From Ustilaginoidea virens (Eukaryota; Ascomycota; Sordariomycetes; Hypocreales; Clavicipitaceae): a stretch of DNA of 64,000 bases. Of this stretch, positions 1 through 9,433 are shown in pieces (the first letter of the stretch is position 1; every line of letters starts with the position of its first letter). The notes under the pieces were generated by a model. That model ran no database searches and was not told the DNA's origin. It saw only the letters and a list, made by a program, of their open reading frames with translations. The stretch spans positions 5,039,627-5,103,626 of the forward strand of contig NC_057320.1 of the NCBI RefSeq assembly GCF_000687475.1, read 5' to 3'. The translations under genes were made by a program, and so were the position numbers.

Positions 1-2387
1 TTCGGCATTCTACCAAAAGTGTAGTCGAGCCGGGTTTCAGATCGTTCCTGATGAAGAATGGAAAAGAACAGGTTGGCCATGTCGGCCTCTGATGTCGCCT
101 CAGCTTTCTTGAATGACATGCGGAACAGATGCCTCCATTCGGCCAATATGGCAAGGGACTCGTGAGTGGTGCCGGACACGGGATACGGCTTGCCGAGGGC
201 GATAAGACGGTCGACACGACGTCCTTTTAGCTCGAGAATATTGTCGGGCTGCAAGGTGACGCACGACTCGGTCGACGGCGTGGCGTCGTAGAGCATCCTC
301 CTCATCTGGTCTGCCACACGGGCGATTCGGTCTCGAGTAGCTTGCAGGCGCTGTTCTGTGCGCTCCGGATCGTCTTCCTGGCCAAAACTGGCAAGAGCAG
401 CGGCATCCTCCATGACGGCTTTGACGGCACTGGAGGCAAGCAGCTCTGCACCACCCTCGGTCCCTATGAAGAGCTCGCTCGTCAGGCGGACCGTCCAGTC
501 TGGCGCCCAGGAGGGAAGTCCCGGCACGGTCGGGTTGTACCCCGAGCCAGCGTGGGTGAGAAAGGCAAGCTGATTCCGGGGCGCCGTCGTGACAAGGGCG
601 TTTCTTACTACGTCGACGAAGAGCTGGCGCAGCGGCGTGGCATAGTCTGGCGTGAGGTAGACGTTGGACAGGCTCGAGAGTCCGCACAGAGCATAGATGC
701 GGTCGTGCGGCTTGGAGGCGTCAAAAACGGACGACGAGCGATAGATGGCCGCGAGATAAAACACGAGCGAGAGCGTCTCGTCCCTGACGAGGGCGAAGCG
801 CCGCACCATGCTGACATTTTGGAGAGCCGCCACGCCGGCCAGGCCCGAGTGGCCGATCTGGCGCGCCAGCACGCCCAGCTGGTCGGCGTCCAGCTGCAAA
901 GACTGCGTGAACCAGCTGAACCGTTCCCAGCTCAGCGAGGAATCGCCATACCGGATGATGACGTTGCGTCGCGCGCGGACGACCTCCTGGATGACCCAGA
1001 CGCGGGTGAACCAGCTTGTCCGGAGCATCCTCTTAAGGGCGCGCGCGGCATCCACGGGCATCCGGTAGTCCGGGAGCTTCGCGTGTCCCGTCTGGCGGAG
1101 GCGGTTGACCAGGAACATGCGGTTGACGAGGGCGGTGGCCAGGTCGGCCGTCTTAGAGTGGCCCAGCCATACGACGACCCGGGAGGCGTTTTCGTAGATG
1201 CGTGGCATCAGGGGGATCTGCTGCGCCTTGTCTCCGTGCACGGCCTGGTCGATGCAGATGTAGTCGATCCAGACGGTTCTGCTGCGGTAGCACGAGCGCA
1301 GGGCGTGCAGGACGTCAAAGGCAGACTTGGTGACGGAGTGCGGCTGGCCGTTGACAATGATTGCGTGGCTTGGCTGGTCGTTTCCCCAGCTGTACGAGAT
1401 AGCCGTGTACTTCAACGACTTGTCATCGACGGAGTGGCAGCGGAGGGAGCAGCGGACAGGGCTGCTGCCGCAGCCTGGGAGGATCGTGAGCAGACGGAAA
1501 CCCTGCGCGTCCAGCTTTCTGGTTGCAACCTGATGTCGTCGCGGGTCTGGTTGGAGAACAAGTCGGGCCAGCAGGTCCAGAGCCTGCTGATAAGAAGCGG
1601 CTCCCACATGAACAAGCCGCGCCAGCATCCTCGACAGGTCACATTCCAGCGCCTCCAAGCCCTCTTTGACGGCTATGAAAACTGGACGATGACCAAGTCC
1701 TGCAATGGGCGAGTCCCGCTTCAGAATTACATCCCGCGGCGACACAGGAGCTGCGTCCTGCGCAATGAGGGCCAGTCCGACCAAGAACGTGGGCAGCGCC
1801 TTGACAAGGGCATTCAAAAGCGCTATGCCGAGCGAGTACCAAAGAATGGACATGAAGCTCTTGCGACCCTTGCTCCCCGTTACCTCTAAGTGGACCTCGC
1901 CCAACTCGAGCGTCGGCGCAATAAGCACCCAGAAATACCGGGGCGTCTTGATACGCAAGCGGGGCGAGCCCGACACCCACGACCAAAGTACTATAGCCAT
2001 GTGGCACACCCCGGCCGGGCTGTTCCAGAAGATATAGCGGGCGGCCCGGCGCAGCAGCGCGTCAGGGCGCCCCGGGCGGGGAAGCAGCTGTCGCGTGCGC
2101 AGCCCAAAGCTCAGCAGAAAGAGGGACAAGAGGACTAGGTCCTGGCCTCGGTCGGGGGGGTCGGGCGTGACGCTGCTCCTCACAGCGCCGGCGAGCATCC
2201 AGGCGAAGGTGGCGGCGAGGTCGGCCAGGACAGAGGAGACGGCGTACTCGATGATGCCAGCGAGAAGCAAAAGGGAGAGCTTATTAGGAAGGGGAGCATT
2301 GCGGTCTAGGGGGGACGGGTAGGTGACGAGGCATAGCTCGGTGAAATGGAGGAAGTACTCGCCGCTGCGGAAGTAGAAGGGACGCAT
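1..2387 (-). CDS. HET-domain protein with polytopic membrane N-terminus (partial, 3' end outside window)
   Basis: The minus-strand frame is open from an ATG at 2387 to the window edge, about 795 codons, without a stop. Residues ~37-68, 83-96, 113-137 and 178-210 are strongly hydrophobic and look like membrane segments. The heterokaryon-incompatibility (HET) domain follows. It opens with a RLLTILPG-type lead and continues with YTAISYSWG (residues ~327-335), VWIDYICIDQ (~371-381) and W-F-T-R-V-W-V-I-Q-E (~458-467), the three classical HET blocks. HET proteins act in fungal self/non-self recognition and trigger cell death; membrane anchoring of this one is inferred. The frame stays open upstream to another in-frame ATG at 2558, which could be the start, but the 2387 start leads directly into the conserved-looking part. 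The 5' part was duplicated together with the adjacent secreted-protein gene (see 5095-5900). The HET identification is firm; the start and the total length are not. Confidence 0.85.
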   Translation of the reverse strand, partial: MRPFYFRSGEYFLHFTELCLVTYPSPLDRNAPLPNKLSLLLLAGIIEYAVSSVLADLAATFAWMLAGAVRSSVTPDPPDRGQDLVLLSLFLLSFGLRTRQLLPRPGRPDALLRRAARYIFWNSPAGVCHMAIVLWSWVSGSPRLRIKTPRYFWVLIAPTLELGEVHLEVTGSKGRKSFMSILWYSLGIALLNALVKALPTFLVGLALIAQDAAPVSPRDVILKRDSPIAGLGHRPVFIAVKEGLEALECDLSRMLARLVHVGAASYQQALDLLARLVLQPDPRRHQVATRKLDAQGFRLLTILPGCGSSPVRCSLRCHSVDDKSLKYTAISYSWGNDQPSHAIIVNGQPHSVTKSAFDVLHALRSCYRSRTVWIDYICIDQAVHGDKAQQIPLMPRIYENASRVVVWLGHSKTADLATALVNRMFLVNRLRQTGHAKLPDYRMPVDAARALKRMLRTSWFTRVWVIQEVVRARRNVIIRYGDSSLSWERFSWFTQSLQLDADQLGVLARQIGHSGLAGVAALQNVSMVRRFALVRDETLSLVFYLAAIYRSSSVFDASKPHDRIYALCGLSSLSNVYLTPDYATPLRQLFVDVVRNALVTTAPRNQLAFLTHAGSGYNPTVPGLPSWAPDWTVRLTSELFIGTEGGAELLASSAVKAVMEDAAALASFGQEDDPERTEQRLQATRDRIARVADQMRRMLYDATPSTESCVTLQPDNILELKGRRVDRLIALGKPYPVSGTTHESLAILAEWRHLFRMSFKKAEATSEADMANLFFSILHQERSETRLDYTFGRMP

Positions 2388-2558
2388 CGGGGCCCGTCTG
2401 CGATGAATGACGTGGGGGGTTGTGTTGGTCAGGAAGAGACAGGTGGTTGATGAGGATATACCGAGTGAATGTGAGGGCGGCGACCAGCACGGTGTCCTGC
2501 AGTGCAACTGTTGGACCAAAAACTGCGACGCCACACCAAGTACGGCTTTACTGGGCAT

Positions 2559-2997
2559 CTTATGCTGTGACAGTGCGGCTGCGGCTGAGCAGGGCCGGGC
2601 TAGCGTTGCTAAGCCGCGCGAGTCTGCCTTGGCTGAGTGTAAGCTGCGTACTGAGTACGGCAAGGAAGCCCTCGATGGTGGAAGTTCGAACGGCAGTGCG
2701 CATCGCACATTACACCAGACGTCGAGGCAGCTGTTGTTGGGATGCGCAGGGAAAACATGACATTGGACTTAGGGCGGTGAATGCAGCAAAAGGCTGCAGA
2801 CCGAAGAACCCATCCTCGCGGCAAATGTGAAGGAATTCTAAGATGAGCAGGACTCTATAATTAAATACAATCTATCATGTATAAGGAAATAAAGACGGAA
2901 ATGAAAACTTCCCACTACAAAGCTTTTCGGGAGTTGTATGACTCGGGATGCTGAGATTAACGAGAGTATTGCATACAATCGTCAGGCCCTCGACTCC
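2559..2997. other. Intergenic: HET upstream region and 3' flank of secreted-protein gene 1
   Basis: No coding sequence is supported here. The stretch lies upstream of the minus-strand HET gene and downstream of the stop of secreted-protein gene 1 (2998). It matches 6040-6549 of the second duplication block in order, for example the stretches around 2575-2640 and 2790-2870, so it is part of the segmental duplication. Confidence 0.6.
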
Positions 2998-3613
2998 TCA
3001 CGGTACCTGCACCTTCTCAACATCAATTTCAATGTGACGGCGAATCAAGTTGGGCTCCTCTTTTCTCATGTAAAAAGATGTAGCCGACGGCTTTTGAACA
3101 GTTGGATAAAGCAAACGAGTCCGTTCCAAAGGACGTTCGGACCATTCCTCGCAAATAATATCCCAGACTTGTATCCACTCAGCCTCATCACCGCGGATGT
3201 CGCAGAAGTTTGCCTTTGGGATGCAGTATTTTGCGAGTGTGTCACGGTACCTGAGAGAGTTAGAGAGTGCTGACAAGGCAAAGGCAGGCAGGCGGGTAAA
3301 TGGCATAGAAAGAGACATACGTGTTGGGATCCTTTTGAATGGCTGTCGCGATGGTCATTTCCACTGTCTGCAGGTTTCTTTCCTTAGCCATCCTGGCTGC
3401 CAGTGAGGCTCCAAGGCCACTGTGGAACATTGTGAGGCGAGGATCGGAAAAGGCTTTGATAGCTTTGGCAGCATGTTGGCGCAAAACGGAGGGAATAGTG
3501 CGCGAGTCCAAAACGCTGTCGCTCGCGCTCTCGACTTGAGTTGCGGAGTTGGGCAAGGCATGGACTTGGGAGGCCAGGAGGGCGAAGCTGGCGATGAGTT
3601 TGGAGAAGAGCAT
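2998..3613 (-). CDS. Small secreted protein 1, candidate ADP-ribosyl-cyclase-like fold (two exons)
   Basis: Exon 1 is 3613-3321 and exon 2 is 3250-2998; together they give 181 residues. The 70-nt intron (3320-3251) has a GTATGT donor, a CTCTAAC branch site and a CTCTCAG acceptor. The first ~20 residues are a typical signal peptide ending in HALP. The mature part shares MFHSG (62-66), T-x-E-M (83-86), W123/W127/W134 and S-F-x-M-R-x-E (156-162) with the paralogue at 6550-7194. In CD38-type ADP-ribosyl cyclases a W-S pair, a T-L-E, a central Trp and a catalytic Glu six residues after a Ser occur in this order. The match is suggestive only, and the usual FW is FH here. If correct, the protein would cleave or cyclise NAD outside the cell. 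Otherwise it is an unassigned secreted protein. The gene structure is well supported, the function weakly. Confidence 0.75.
3251..3320 (-). other. Spliceosomal intron in secreted-protein gene 1
   Basis: GTATGT donor at 3320, CTAAC-type branch site and CAG acceptor ending at 3251. Removing these 70 nt joins two reading frames in phase (two bases of a Thr codon before, one after). The intron position and phase are the same as in the paralogue. Confidence 0.8.
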
Positions 3614-3756
3614 CTTGACTCTAAAGGTTGTGAGAGGCTGGAGGGTGAAGAGAGGGGCAAGGGGTTACGAAAGAAAGAGTATTGGAAACAAGAGTGAAAG
3701 AGGAGGTTGGAGCTGTAATTTTGAACTTGAACAAAGGGGAGTGACAGCCTCGGAGC

Positions 3757-3766
3757 TTTATATAAA
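3757..3766 (-). promoter_or_regulatory. TATA box of secreted-protein gene 1
   Basis: TTTATATAAA lies about 145 nt upstream of the ATG at 3613. The surrounding bases (GAGG...CTGCGGGA) recur upstream of the paralogue near 7315-7340, so the core promoter was copied with the gene. Confidence 0.5.
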
Positions 3767-5094
3767 TCTGCGGGAAGCAAGAAATCGGGCCTTGGGATGA
3801 GATTGACATTGTTGCCAGGCCGGCCCGGCTGAGAGGCTCTCTCTTTTCTTTTCTTTTTTTTTTCTTTTTCCTGTCCCTGTTCTCCTAGAATCCCGGTAAA
3901 TGTCCCTATAGCATTCCCGTTACTCTCTTGGCAGCTTTTAAGAGCAAGCGCCGCAAGGGTCCTCCGAGTTCCCCCCCGCTAGTGATAGCCAATCTTCGAA
4001 GTAGCGTGTGAAAATGGGTATCCTGAATACTGTGCCCATTCTATGAATGGGCATCTTGACGGTTCTTTCAGGCACCTGTGGGTACCTATCTTTCGGTAGA
4101 AATGGGTAGGACCCTTACGGGCACCAGCGGGTCGTTACACTTGACCTTACCCCGGACCCTTGGTGGCGCTAAACTTAACAGGGCTCGAAATCACCTAGCA
4201 GTTTCCCGTTTCGGCGCTCCAGCCGTGACAGCGGTTCAGGTGGGGCGAGCGGTAAGCGGTGGCTGCGGTTGGCTCCTTAGTCAGCTCGGCAGCCGTCCTC
4301 AATTTCGGCAGTGGGCCGTGGGCTGTGGGCACCGCCTTACTAGCCTTAACTAGCCTTACCAGCCTTACTAGCCCTTTTCACCCCACCAGCAGCTAGCATC
4401 AACCAATATTTATTGACAGTCTACTATTCCGTACTCCGTACTACTGCAAAGCTCACGCATGCTTGGTTCACGCGGCTGGCTGTCCATTGCTATGCCTTCT
4501 AGAAGCCCTTGGGAATGCACAGACTCCCGAGTCTGTCGAAACAACAAGCATTGCCTACCGACTATCCCTTTTTGGAAATACATACCCGCGTACACGACTG
4601 AATCAGCTCTCTTACTCTACCCATCGGCCATCGGCCATCAGCCTGCCAAGTCCTCACTTACGCACTTCTCAGTCCAGTCACCGAGCCGTACTCCGTAGTT
4701 CTTGTCTATACCGGTACGGAGTAAAGAAACCCGCGATTCCTTGGCCCAGGGGGGCCAAGTTGCCGCCAAGCAAGCAATAATTTGAAACACCCCTCGGTCT
4801 AGTCGATGCGGCCTGCACCTTGCAGAACGACTTTGGCTTGGCAGCTTGGCTGCAGCCTCCAACAGCACTTGTTTGCATGACTCGAGTCTCTCGCCATTCA
4901 AGGCGCTCGCTTGCTCTAGCATGCACGTCTCCGGAATGGTTAGAGGCGGCAGGCACTTGACTCAGCCATTACTCAGTACTGGCGTCGACTTCTTGCCCTG
5001 CTCTTTCCCCCTGCAACAATCAGAGGGGCAACGAATCTGGCAGCCATGCTCAGCCGCACGTCATTTCCTGCTGTTCCTTGTCGCCGCCAAGCCA
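3767..5094. other. Intergenic flank of secreted-protein gene 1
   Basis: Nothing coding is supported. It holds a pyrimidine-rich tract (3840-3875) and a pair of GTGGGTACC-like and GGGTAGG-like stretches near 4078-4110. Short ACTAGCCTTA-type repeats occur at 4340-4370. The homology with block 2 resumes at ~4510-4720. Predicted reading frames here are short and have unbiased composition. Confidence 0.5.
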
Positions 5095-5900
5095 CGTTCA
5101 AGTGGATTTTGCCAAAATCGAGTGTTAGAGAGACAAGCACCCAACATGCTGAGGCGTCTTGACGTACACGCGGGGCGACCCAAGGCCTGTAGCTATAGCT
5201 TTAAAACGAAGGTGACCTACTAGGGCCGGGCTATTCTAGAAGATAAGCGGGCAGTCTAGCGCAGTAGCGCGGCAGGGCGGCAGCCTGGCCAGGGAAGCAG
5301 CTGATGTATATGCAACGTCAAGATTAGTTGAAAGAGGGATAAGAGGATAGGATGCCAAGGCCGTGATCCAAGGACGCATGCCTGGCGAGCAAGACTTGCG
5401 TACTCGGCATAATTGAGATGGAGCCTTACTAGAATCAGTAAGGATTTACAACACAGTTTTCTGGAAGCACCTTATAACACTATGAACCCTGTTCTCGATA
5501 TATCGGGGCTAGCAGGAGCCGCTTACCTGCCGTATTGCTCACAGATTTTCAATAAAATGCTAATAACAAGGATATCGATAGTACAAACTTTCCCCCTCAT
5601 TTATAACACCTTTGTATCTCGAGGCGTACTCGAGTGCTCCAGGCGTGCGTACTTGGATCATGGCCCTAAGCCTCTATTAGGGAGTTGGGCCTAACGCCGC
5701 ATCCCGTGGCGCTAGCGAGCATGTGGGAAAATACAGCGGCAAGGTTGGTTAGAATAGATAAGATAGTGCACTTGATAGCACTGGCGAGGAGGCTTTTTAA
5801 GGAGAGGCGTATTGCGGTCCAAAGGGGGGTAGGTAGGAGAAGACGCGTGGCTTAGAAAGTGCAGGAAATATTTACCGCTATAGAAGTAGAACAGGCGCGC
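5095..5900 (-). pseudogene. HET-gene 5' relic
   Basis: This is a decayed copy of the N-terminal, membrane-segment part of the HET gene (matches ~1887-2387). The triplet that aligns with the HET start codon at 2385-2387 reads CGC on the plus strand instead of CAT, so the ATG is lost. Stops and small indels break the frame. An insertion flanked by inverted repeats (5357-5666) interrupts it. The HET domain itself was not included in the duplication, so this copy never had a full gene. The alignment is by eye and the left limit is approximate. Confidence 0.6.
5357..5666. mobile_element. MITE-like insertion with ~32-bp imperfect inverted repeats
   Basis: The left arm 5357-5390 and the right arm 5636-5666 are reverse complements with few mismatches; the shared core is TGATCCAAG-x-ACGCA. 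The ~310-bp unit lies inside the HET relic and is absent from block 1. No target-site duplication or coding frame was identified. A local inverted duplication is the alternative to a MITE. Confidence 0.4.
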
Positions 5901-6549
5901 AGGGATTATCTGCGCATGATGATATGTCAGTTTGTAGGGATTCGTATTCGGTGAAAGCGAAAGAGGCTTGTCGTTGGCAGAGATATACCAAGTGCGAGTG
6001 CGTTGTCATCTAGTCCAGTCAAGCTAGGGTACATAGTTTGCGGCTGAGCAAAGCCAGCGTAGGGAAGTCGGGGGAGTCTGCCTTGTCTGAGTTGATTACA
6101 TGACATATGGAAGCTTGTAACAGCGCCAAGGTCGAACCAAAATCCATATATAGGCCGTGGATCAGAGACTCTATACAGAGTAGAAGCTACACTTTGCCCG
6201 ACTGGGACGGGGCCTGCCCGGGTCGCAGATGATGACCGTTATGCGGAGTACATGTGCGCATTTTCCACTTGTTCTAATCTTTATAGCGCGCAGCCGCTAT
6301 TCAAATTCCTGGGGGAAACACGATATCAGATGAAAGTTTTGAATGTTGCAGCAGGCTGCAGACCTGCCCTGGCGGCAAAGATCAGAGTATAAGCCAAGAC
6401 AAACGGGACTTCATAATAGAGTCATCGTATATACAATGGAGTAAATGCCGGACAAGTATGTAGAGTCATGTCCGATCGGGGATTTTTGTACAGGAATGGG
6501 ATTGCGACAATTAACCAGAACATTGCGTATAATCGACATGCCCTTCTCC
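5901..6549. other. Intergenic part of duplication block 2
   Basis: Corresponds to 2388-2997 of block 1. No gene is supported. The downstream flank of secreted-protein gene 2 (GGCTGCAGACC near 6353) matches 2793-2803. Confidence 0.5.
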
Positions 6550-7194
6550 TCATACCCCCACATCAAAAATTCTAATGCCACGGCCCAATAAGACACTTTG
6601 CTCTGCTCTGATGAAGAAAGAACTGGGCGCTGGTGGCTTGCCGGCTGGATGAAGTAAGTAGGTGTGCTGGATAGCGTGCTGGGCCCACGTTCGGCTAGCA
6701 ATATTCCATGCTTCCATCCAGAGAGACAAGTTGCCACCGCGGGCGAGAAAGGTTGCCTTAGCAACTAAGAACATCTGGAGTGTTTCACGGTAACTATGAG
6801 AGTTGGAGAGTGTTAACAAGACAAAGGCAGGCAGGCCGGGAAAAAGGGGCACGGCATACATGTGACGGCCTGATCTGATGTCCGCTTCAATAGCTTTTGC
6901 GATGGCCATCTCCAACGTCGAAACGCCTTTGCTGAGGGCGAACATCCTCGCCTTGTCAGCTCCCACGCCGCTGTGGAACATTGTTTGAAGGGGGTTAGAG
7001 TAAGTTCGGATGGCCTCGGTGACATGCATGGTGAAAGCAGCGGGCAGAACCTGCGCGGCGAAACCGGCGGGGGGAGTGCGCGCGTCGAGGACGCTCTCGC
7101 TCGCGACTGCGATTTCAGCTGCAGGTTTGGGCAGCGCATGGACCCGGGAGGTGGCCAGAAGGGCGATGCTGGCGATGAACTTGGAGAAGAGCAT
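6550..7194 (-). CDS. Small secreted protein 2, paralogue of 2998-3613 (two exons)
   Basis: Exon 1 is 7194-6860 and exon 2 is 6793-6550, giving 192 residues. The 66-nt intron (6859-6794) has a GTATGC donor, a CTCCAAC branch site and a CATAG acceptor, at the same position and phase as in the paralogue. The intron is a multiple of three and has no stop, so the unspliced frame is also open. The start at 7194 matches the paralogue; an ATG at 7296 would add 34 residues and spoil the signal peptide. Residues 1-22 are the signal peptide. MFHSG (72-76), T-L-E-M (93-96), W137/W141/W148 and S-F-F-I-R-A-E (170-176) match protein 1. The mature protein has no cysteine, while protein 1 has three. ADP-ribosyl-cyclase-like activity is a hypothesis from the ordered motifs, as for protein 1. 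Confidence 0.75.
   Translation of the reverse strand: MLFSKFIASIALLATSRVHALPKPAAEIAVASESVLDARTPPAGFAAQVLPAAFTMHVTEAIRTYSNPLQTMFHSGVGADKARMFALSKGVSTLEMAIAKAIEADIRSGRHMYAVPLFPGLPAFVLLTLSNSHSYRETLQMFLVAKATFLARGGNLSLWMEAWNIASRTWAQHAIQHTYLLHPAGKPPAPSSFFIRAEQSVLLGRGIRIFDVGV
6794..6859 (-). other. In-frame (3n, stop-free) intron in secreted-protein gene 2
   Basis: GTATGC donor at 6859, CTCCAAC branch site, TAG acceptor ending at 6794. It aligns with the intron of the paralogue, and skipping it restores the paralogue-like Y-R-E-T-L junction. Confidence 0.75.
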
Positions 7195-7949
7195 CTTGAG
7201 TAGGAGGTGGAGAGAGGGGCAAGAAATATTCAAAAGCCAGAGCCAGAAACAAGAGACAAAAACGAGGCTCAAGCTAAGGATACCGGATGAAAGCAAAGGG
7301 GGACTGTGGGACTCTGAGGTTGATATACAGCTGCGGGAGGCATGAAACAGAACCGTGGGATAGAGTTGGCCTCGTCATCCAGCCGGCCCGGCGATGGTAT
7401 TTTTTTTTCTTTCAAAATCCCTGTATATGCCTCATAGAATTCCCGTAATTCCCATAAGAATCCTGTAAGCTTTTGAAACTTTGAAGATTAAGCGGCCAAA
7501 ATTCTGCCCGCAGACTGTTAGTAATAGCTGAATCCTTTGGCCAGCTTCTCGTATCAGCTCACCAGCTCCTGGCGGGCGTCTGTGAAGTTTCAAACGGGTG
7601 GGGAGAGCTCCGCGTTCTGGAAGCCATCTGGATTTGCGCCGAGTGTTGCCTGCCGACTACCCCACTGTTGGAAATAACACAAAGTACTCCATACATACTA
7701 CATGCTACATGCCAGCGTACAAGTTTCGGTATTGTTACCCTGCCTCCCCCCCCCCCCCCTTCCCCCCGACACCAGCCTGCTACGTGTCCTACGTTCCTAC
7801 CTACCTTCCACAGGTAGGTTAGGTAGGTAGTTAGAGTTCAGTCATCAAGCCGTAGTTCTTTGTCCAACCCCAGACACCATGACATGGCTGCCATCGAGAC
7901 CGAGAGGACCGAATCGTCGCCGACCAAATAAATCAAGACAACGACCCTC
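7195..7949. other. Promoter region of secreted-protein gene 2 and block end
   Basis: A TATA-like GATATACAG (7320-7329) aligns with the TATA box of gene 1. Then follow a C(13) homopolymer run near 7748 and a GTAGGT-type direct repeat at 7800-7830. No gene is supported. Confidence 0.5.
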
Positions 7950-8387
7950 AGGCTGAGATCTAGATTCGAAGAGCGAAACTGTAGCTTCGCTACTCAACGC
8001 ATAAGCCGGCATGATCTAGCCGCTACTTACCTAATAAGATTTCAATCTTGAATTTGGTGTATAGCCGGATCGTAAAATGACATGTAGGCAACTTGCAAGC
8101 CACCGTGTTAAGCCCTGGTTATGTGTACTGCAGTACATTAAAGCTAGCAGGGGGACTGTGAAGATGCCTGTGACGGCATGGTGTAGCGGGATGACAAAAA
8201 GAAACATTGAATTCTGCTGCCACTCACGCTGTAGCATACAGGATCGCTAATAAATCTACAAAATTCCGAGAAAGTAATTCTACTTACTAAGGTCTAAGGG
8301 GGCCCTCTCAAGGTAGCGAAGGTATCGATCGACAAGGGTCGAGTTGATGAAGCTGGGATTTCGCTCTTCGAACCCCGATCACAGCCT
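7950..8387. mobile_element. Degenerate inverted-repeat element (MITE-like)
   Basis: Arms 7950-7988 and 8349-8387 are imperfect reverse complements sharing TTCGAAGAGCGAAA and flanking AGGCTG/AGCTTC stretches. The ~438-bp unit contains no supported gene. No target-site duplication was found. Confidence 0.35.
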
Positions 8388-8639
8388 CAACAGTATCGTC
8401 AACCCGTTCCGCCCAGCGTTTTACCTCTTCGCTACTCGCTTTGCTCCGGTACCTACCTGGTACCTTAGGTTAGGTCAGGCACGGTACAGTGCGCCATGTA
8501 CAAGTACCGCAACTCGTGCAAATCTCCCGTGACCCGCTCTCTGCTGCTCAGTGGCAAGTGGCGCCGTGGGGCCAGGCGTTGACCACTTGGCTCAACCAGA
8601 CAGCTTGCACCAGACGACAATTTTCCTTGCTCTGGGCCT
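8388..8639. other. Intergenic sequence between two inverted-repeat elements
   Basis: Contains TACCT/AGGTA-type short repeats near 8450-8480. No gene is supported. Confidence 0.4.
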
Positions 8640-9067
8640 ATCCCTTTGACTGTGTTAAGGTGCAGCTTCTGTAACGGACCAGGGTTTCAGCCAATAGAAA
8701 ACCGTAGTTTAAAGGGTACCTTAGCAGACTAGTAAATAGTATAAGGGTATAAGTACCGGCAATTTCCAGACTTACAAAGAGCTACATCGCACTTATCGCC
8801 CCTGTAGGCCCGGCACATAGCGCTGTGAGGCTATTCCCACTATATTAAGCTGTCAATTTAGCAGCGATAAAGGCAGATAGAAAAGGCGTTATCACTAACT
8901 CTTTAGATGTTACTTATTGGCTCTATTAGAAATGCAAGAATTCCTAGTATAAGGATTTCAGTGATAAAGGTTTGGTGACTAGGCCAGTTGCCAAGAGGGT
9001 ACCTAGTAGGTATTTAGCAAAGAGTGGGTCTGATACAAAAGCTGCACCTTAACACAGCCAAAGGGAT
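8640..9067. mobile_element. MITE with ~41-bp terminal inverted repeats
   Basis: The left arm 8640-8680 and the right arm 9027-9067 are reverse complements over ~41 bp with about five mismatches; each contains TGTGTTAAGGTGCAGCTT. The 428-bp element is AT-rich inside and non-coding. The flanks read TA on the left and TG on the right, which could be a damaged TA duplication (Tc1/mariner type). It lies 29 bp upstream of the ankyrin gene's ATG. Confidence 0.65.
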
Positions 9068-9096
9068 GTGCCCTTAAAGGCGCTCTGGCCTCTCGC

Positions 9097-9375
9097 TTGC
9101 CCCGGCTGCGCTCCATCACCTGCAACCCGCGCTTTTCCCCCTGCAACGATTGGAGGGCCGCAAACCTCAACCCGCGCAGCCAATGTCCAGTCGTAGGTTG
9201 TTACTCCATTGTCGCCAAACGATTGCTTGGATTAACCGATCCTGTCGCAGAAACCCAAACCCAGCTCCGCACGCTGGCTACGAGGCTCCTTACCGCCTGC
9301 CGGCAAGGCTGCCTCCCCACTGTCCGCTCCACCGCCCCCTTGCTCTACGCAAACGCCGCTCAGGAACAGGCACAA

Positions 9376-9433
<58 letters not shown>

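Larger units (their letters stand above)
1885..4720. repeat. Segmental duplication, block 1
   Basis: Holds the 5' third of the HET gene, the intergenic part, secreted-protein gene 1 and its promoter flank. The same order is found in block 2 (5095-7880), with many point differences. Shared landmarks include the GGCCGGGCT stretch near 2013 and 5224, the ATTGCGGTC stretch near 2299 and 5809, and the GCCGTAGTTCTT-like stretch near 4690 and 7849. Block ends are approximate. Block 1 carries extra sequence at ~4020-4450 that block 2 lacks. Confidence 0.7.
5095..7880. repeat. Segmental duplication, block 2
   Basis: Second copy of the unit at 1885-4720 in the same orientation. Its HET part has decayed while its secreted-protein gene is still intact. 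It contains an inverted-repeat-flanked insertion at ~5357-5666 that block 1 does not have. Confidence 0.7.

Noticed and set aside
342..1889. 515-codon plus-strand open frame
   Set aside because: It is antisense to the HET gene, whose minus-strand translation shows all HET blocks. The plus translation has no recognisable domain.
7196..7296. Upstream ATG (7296) for secreted protein 2
   Set aside because: Would put 34 extra residues before a good signal peptide; the paralogue starts at the position equal to 7194.
7748..7760. Poly-C run as a functional element
   Set aside because: Simple homopolymer; no associated structure seen.
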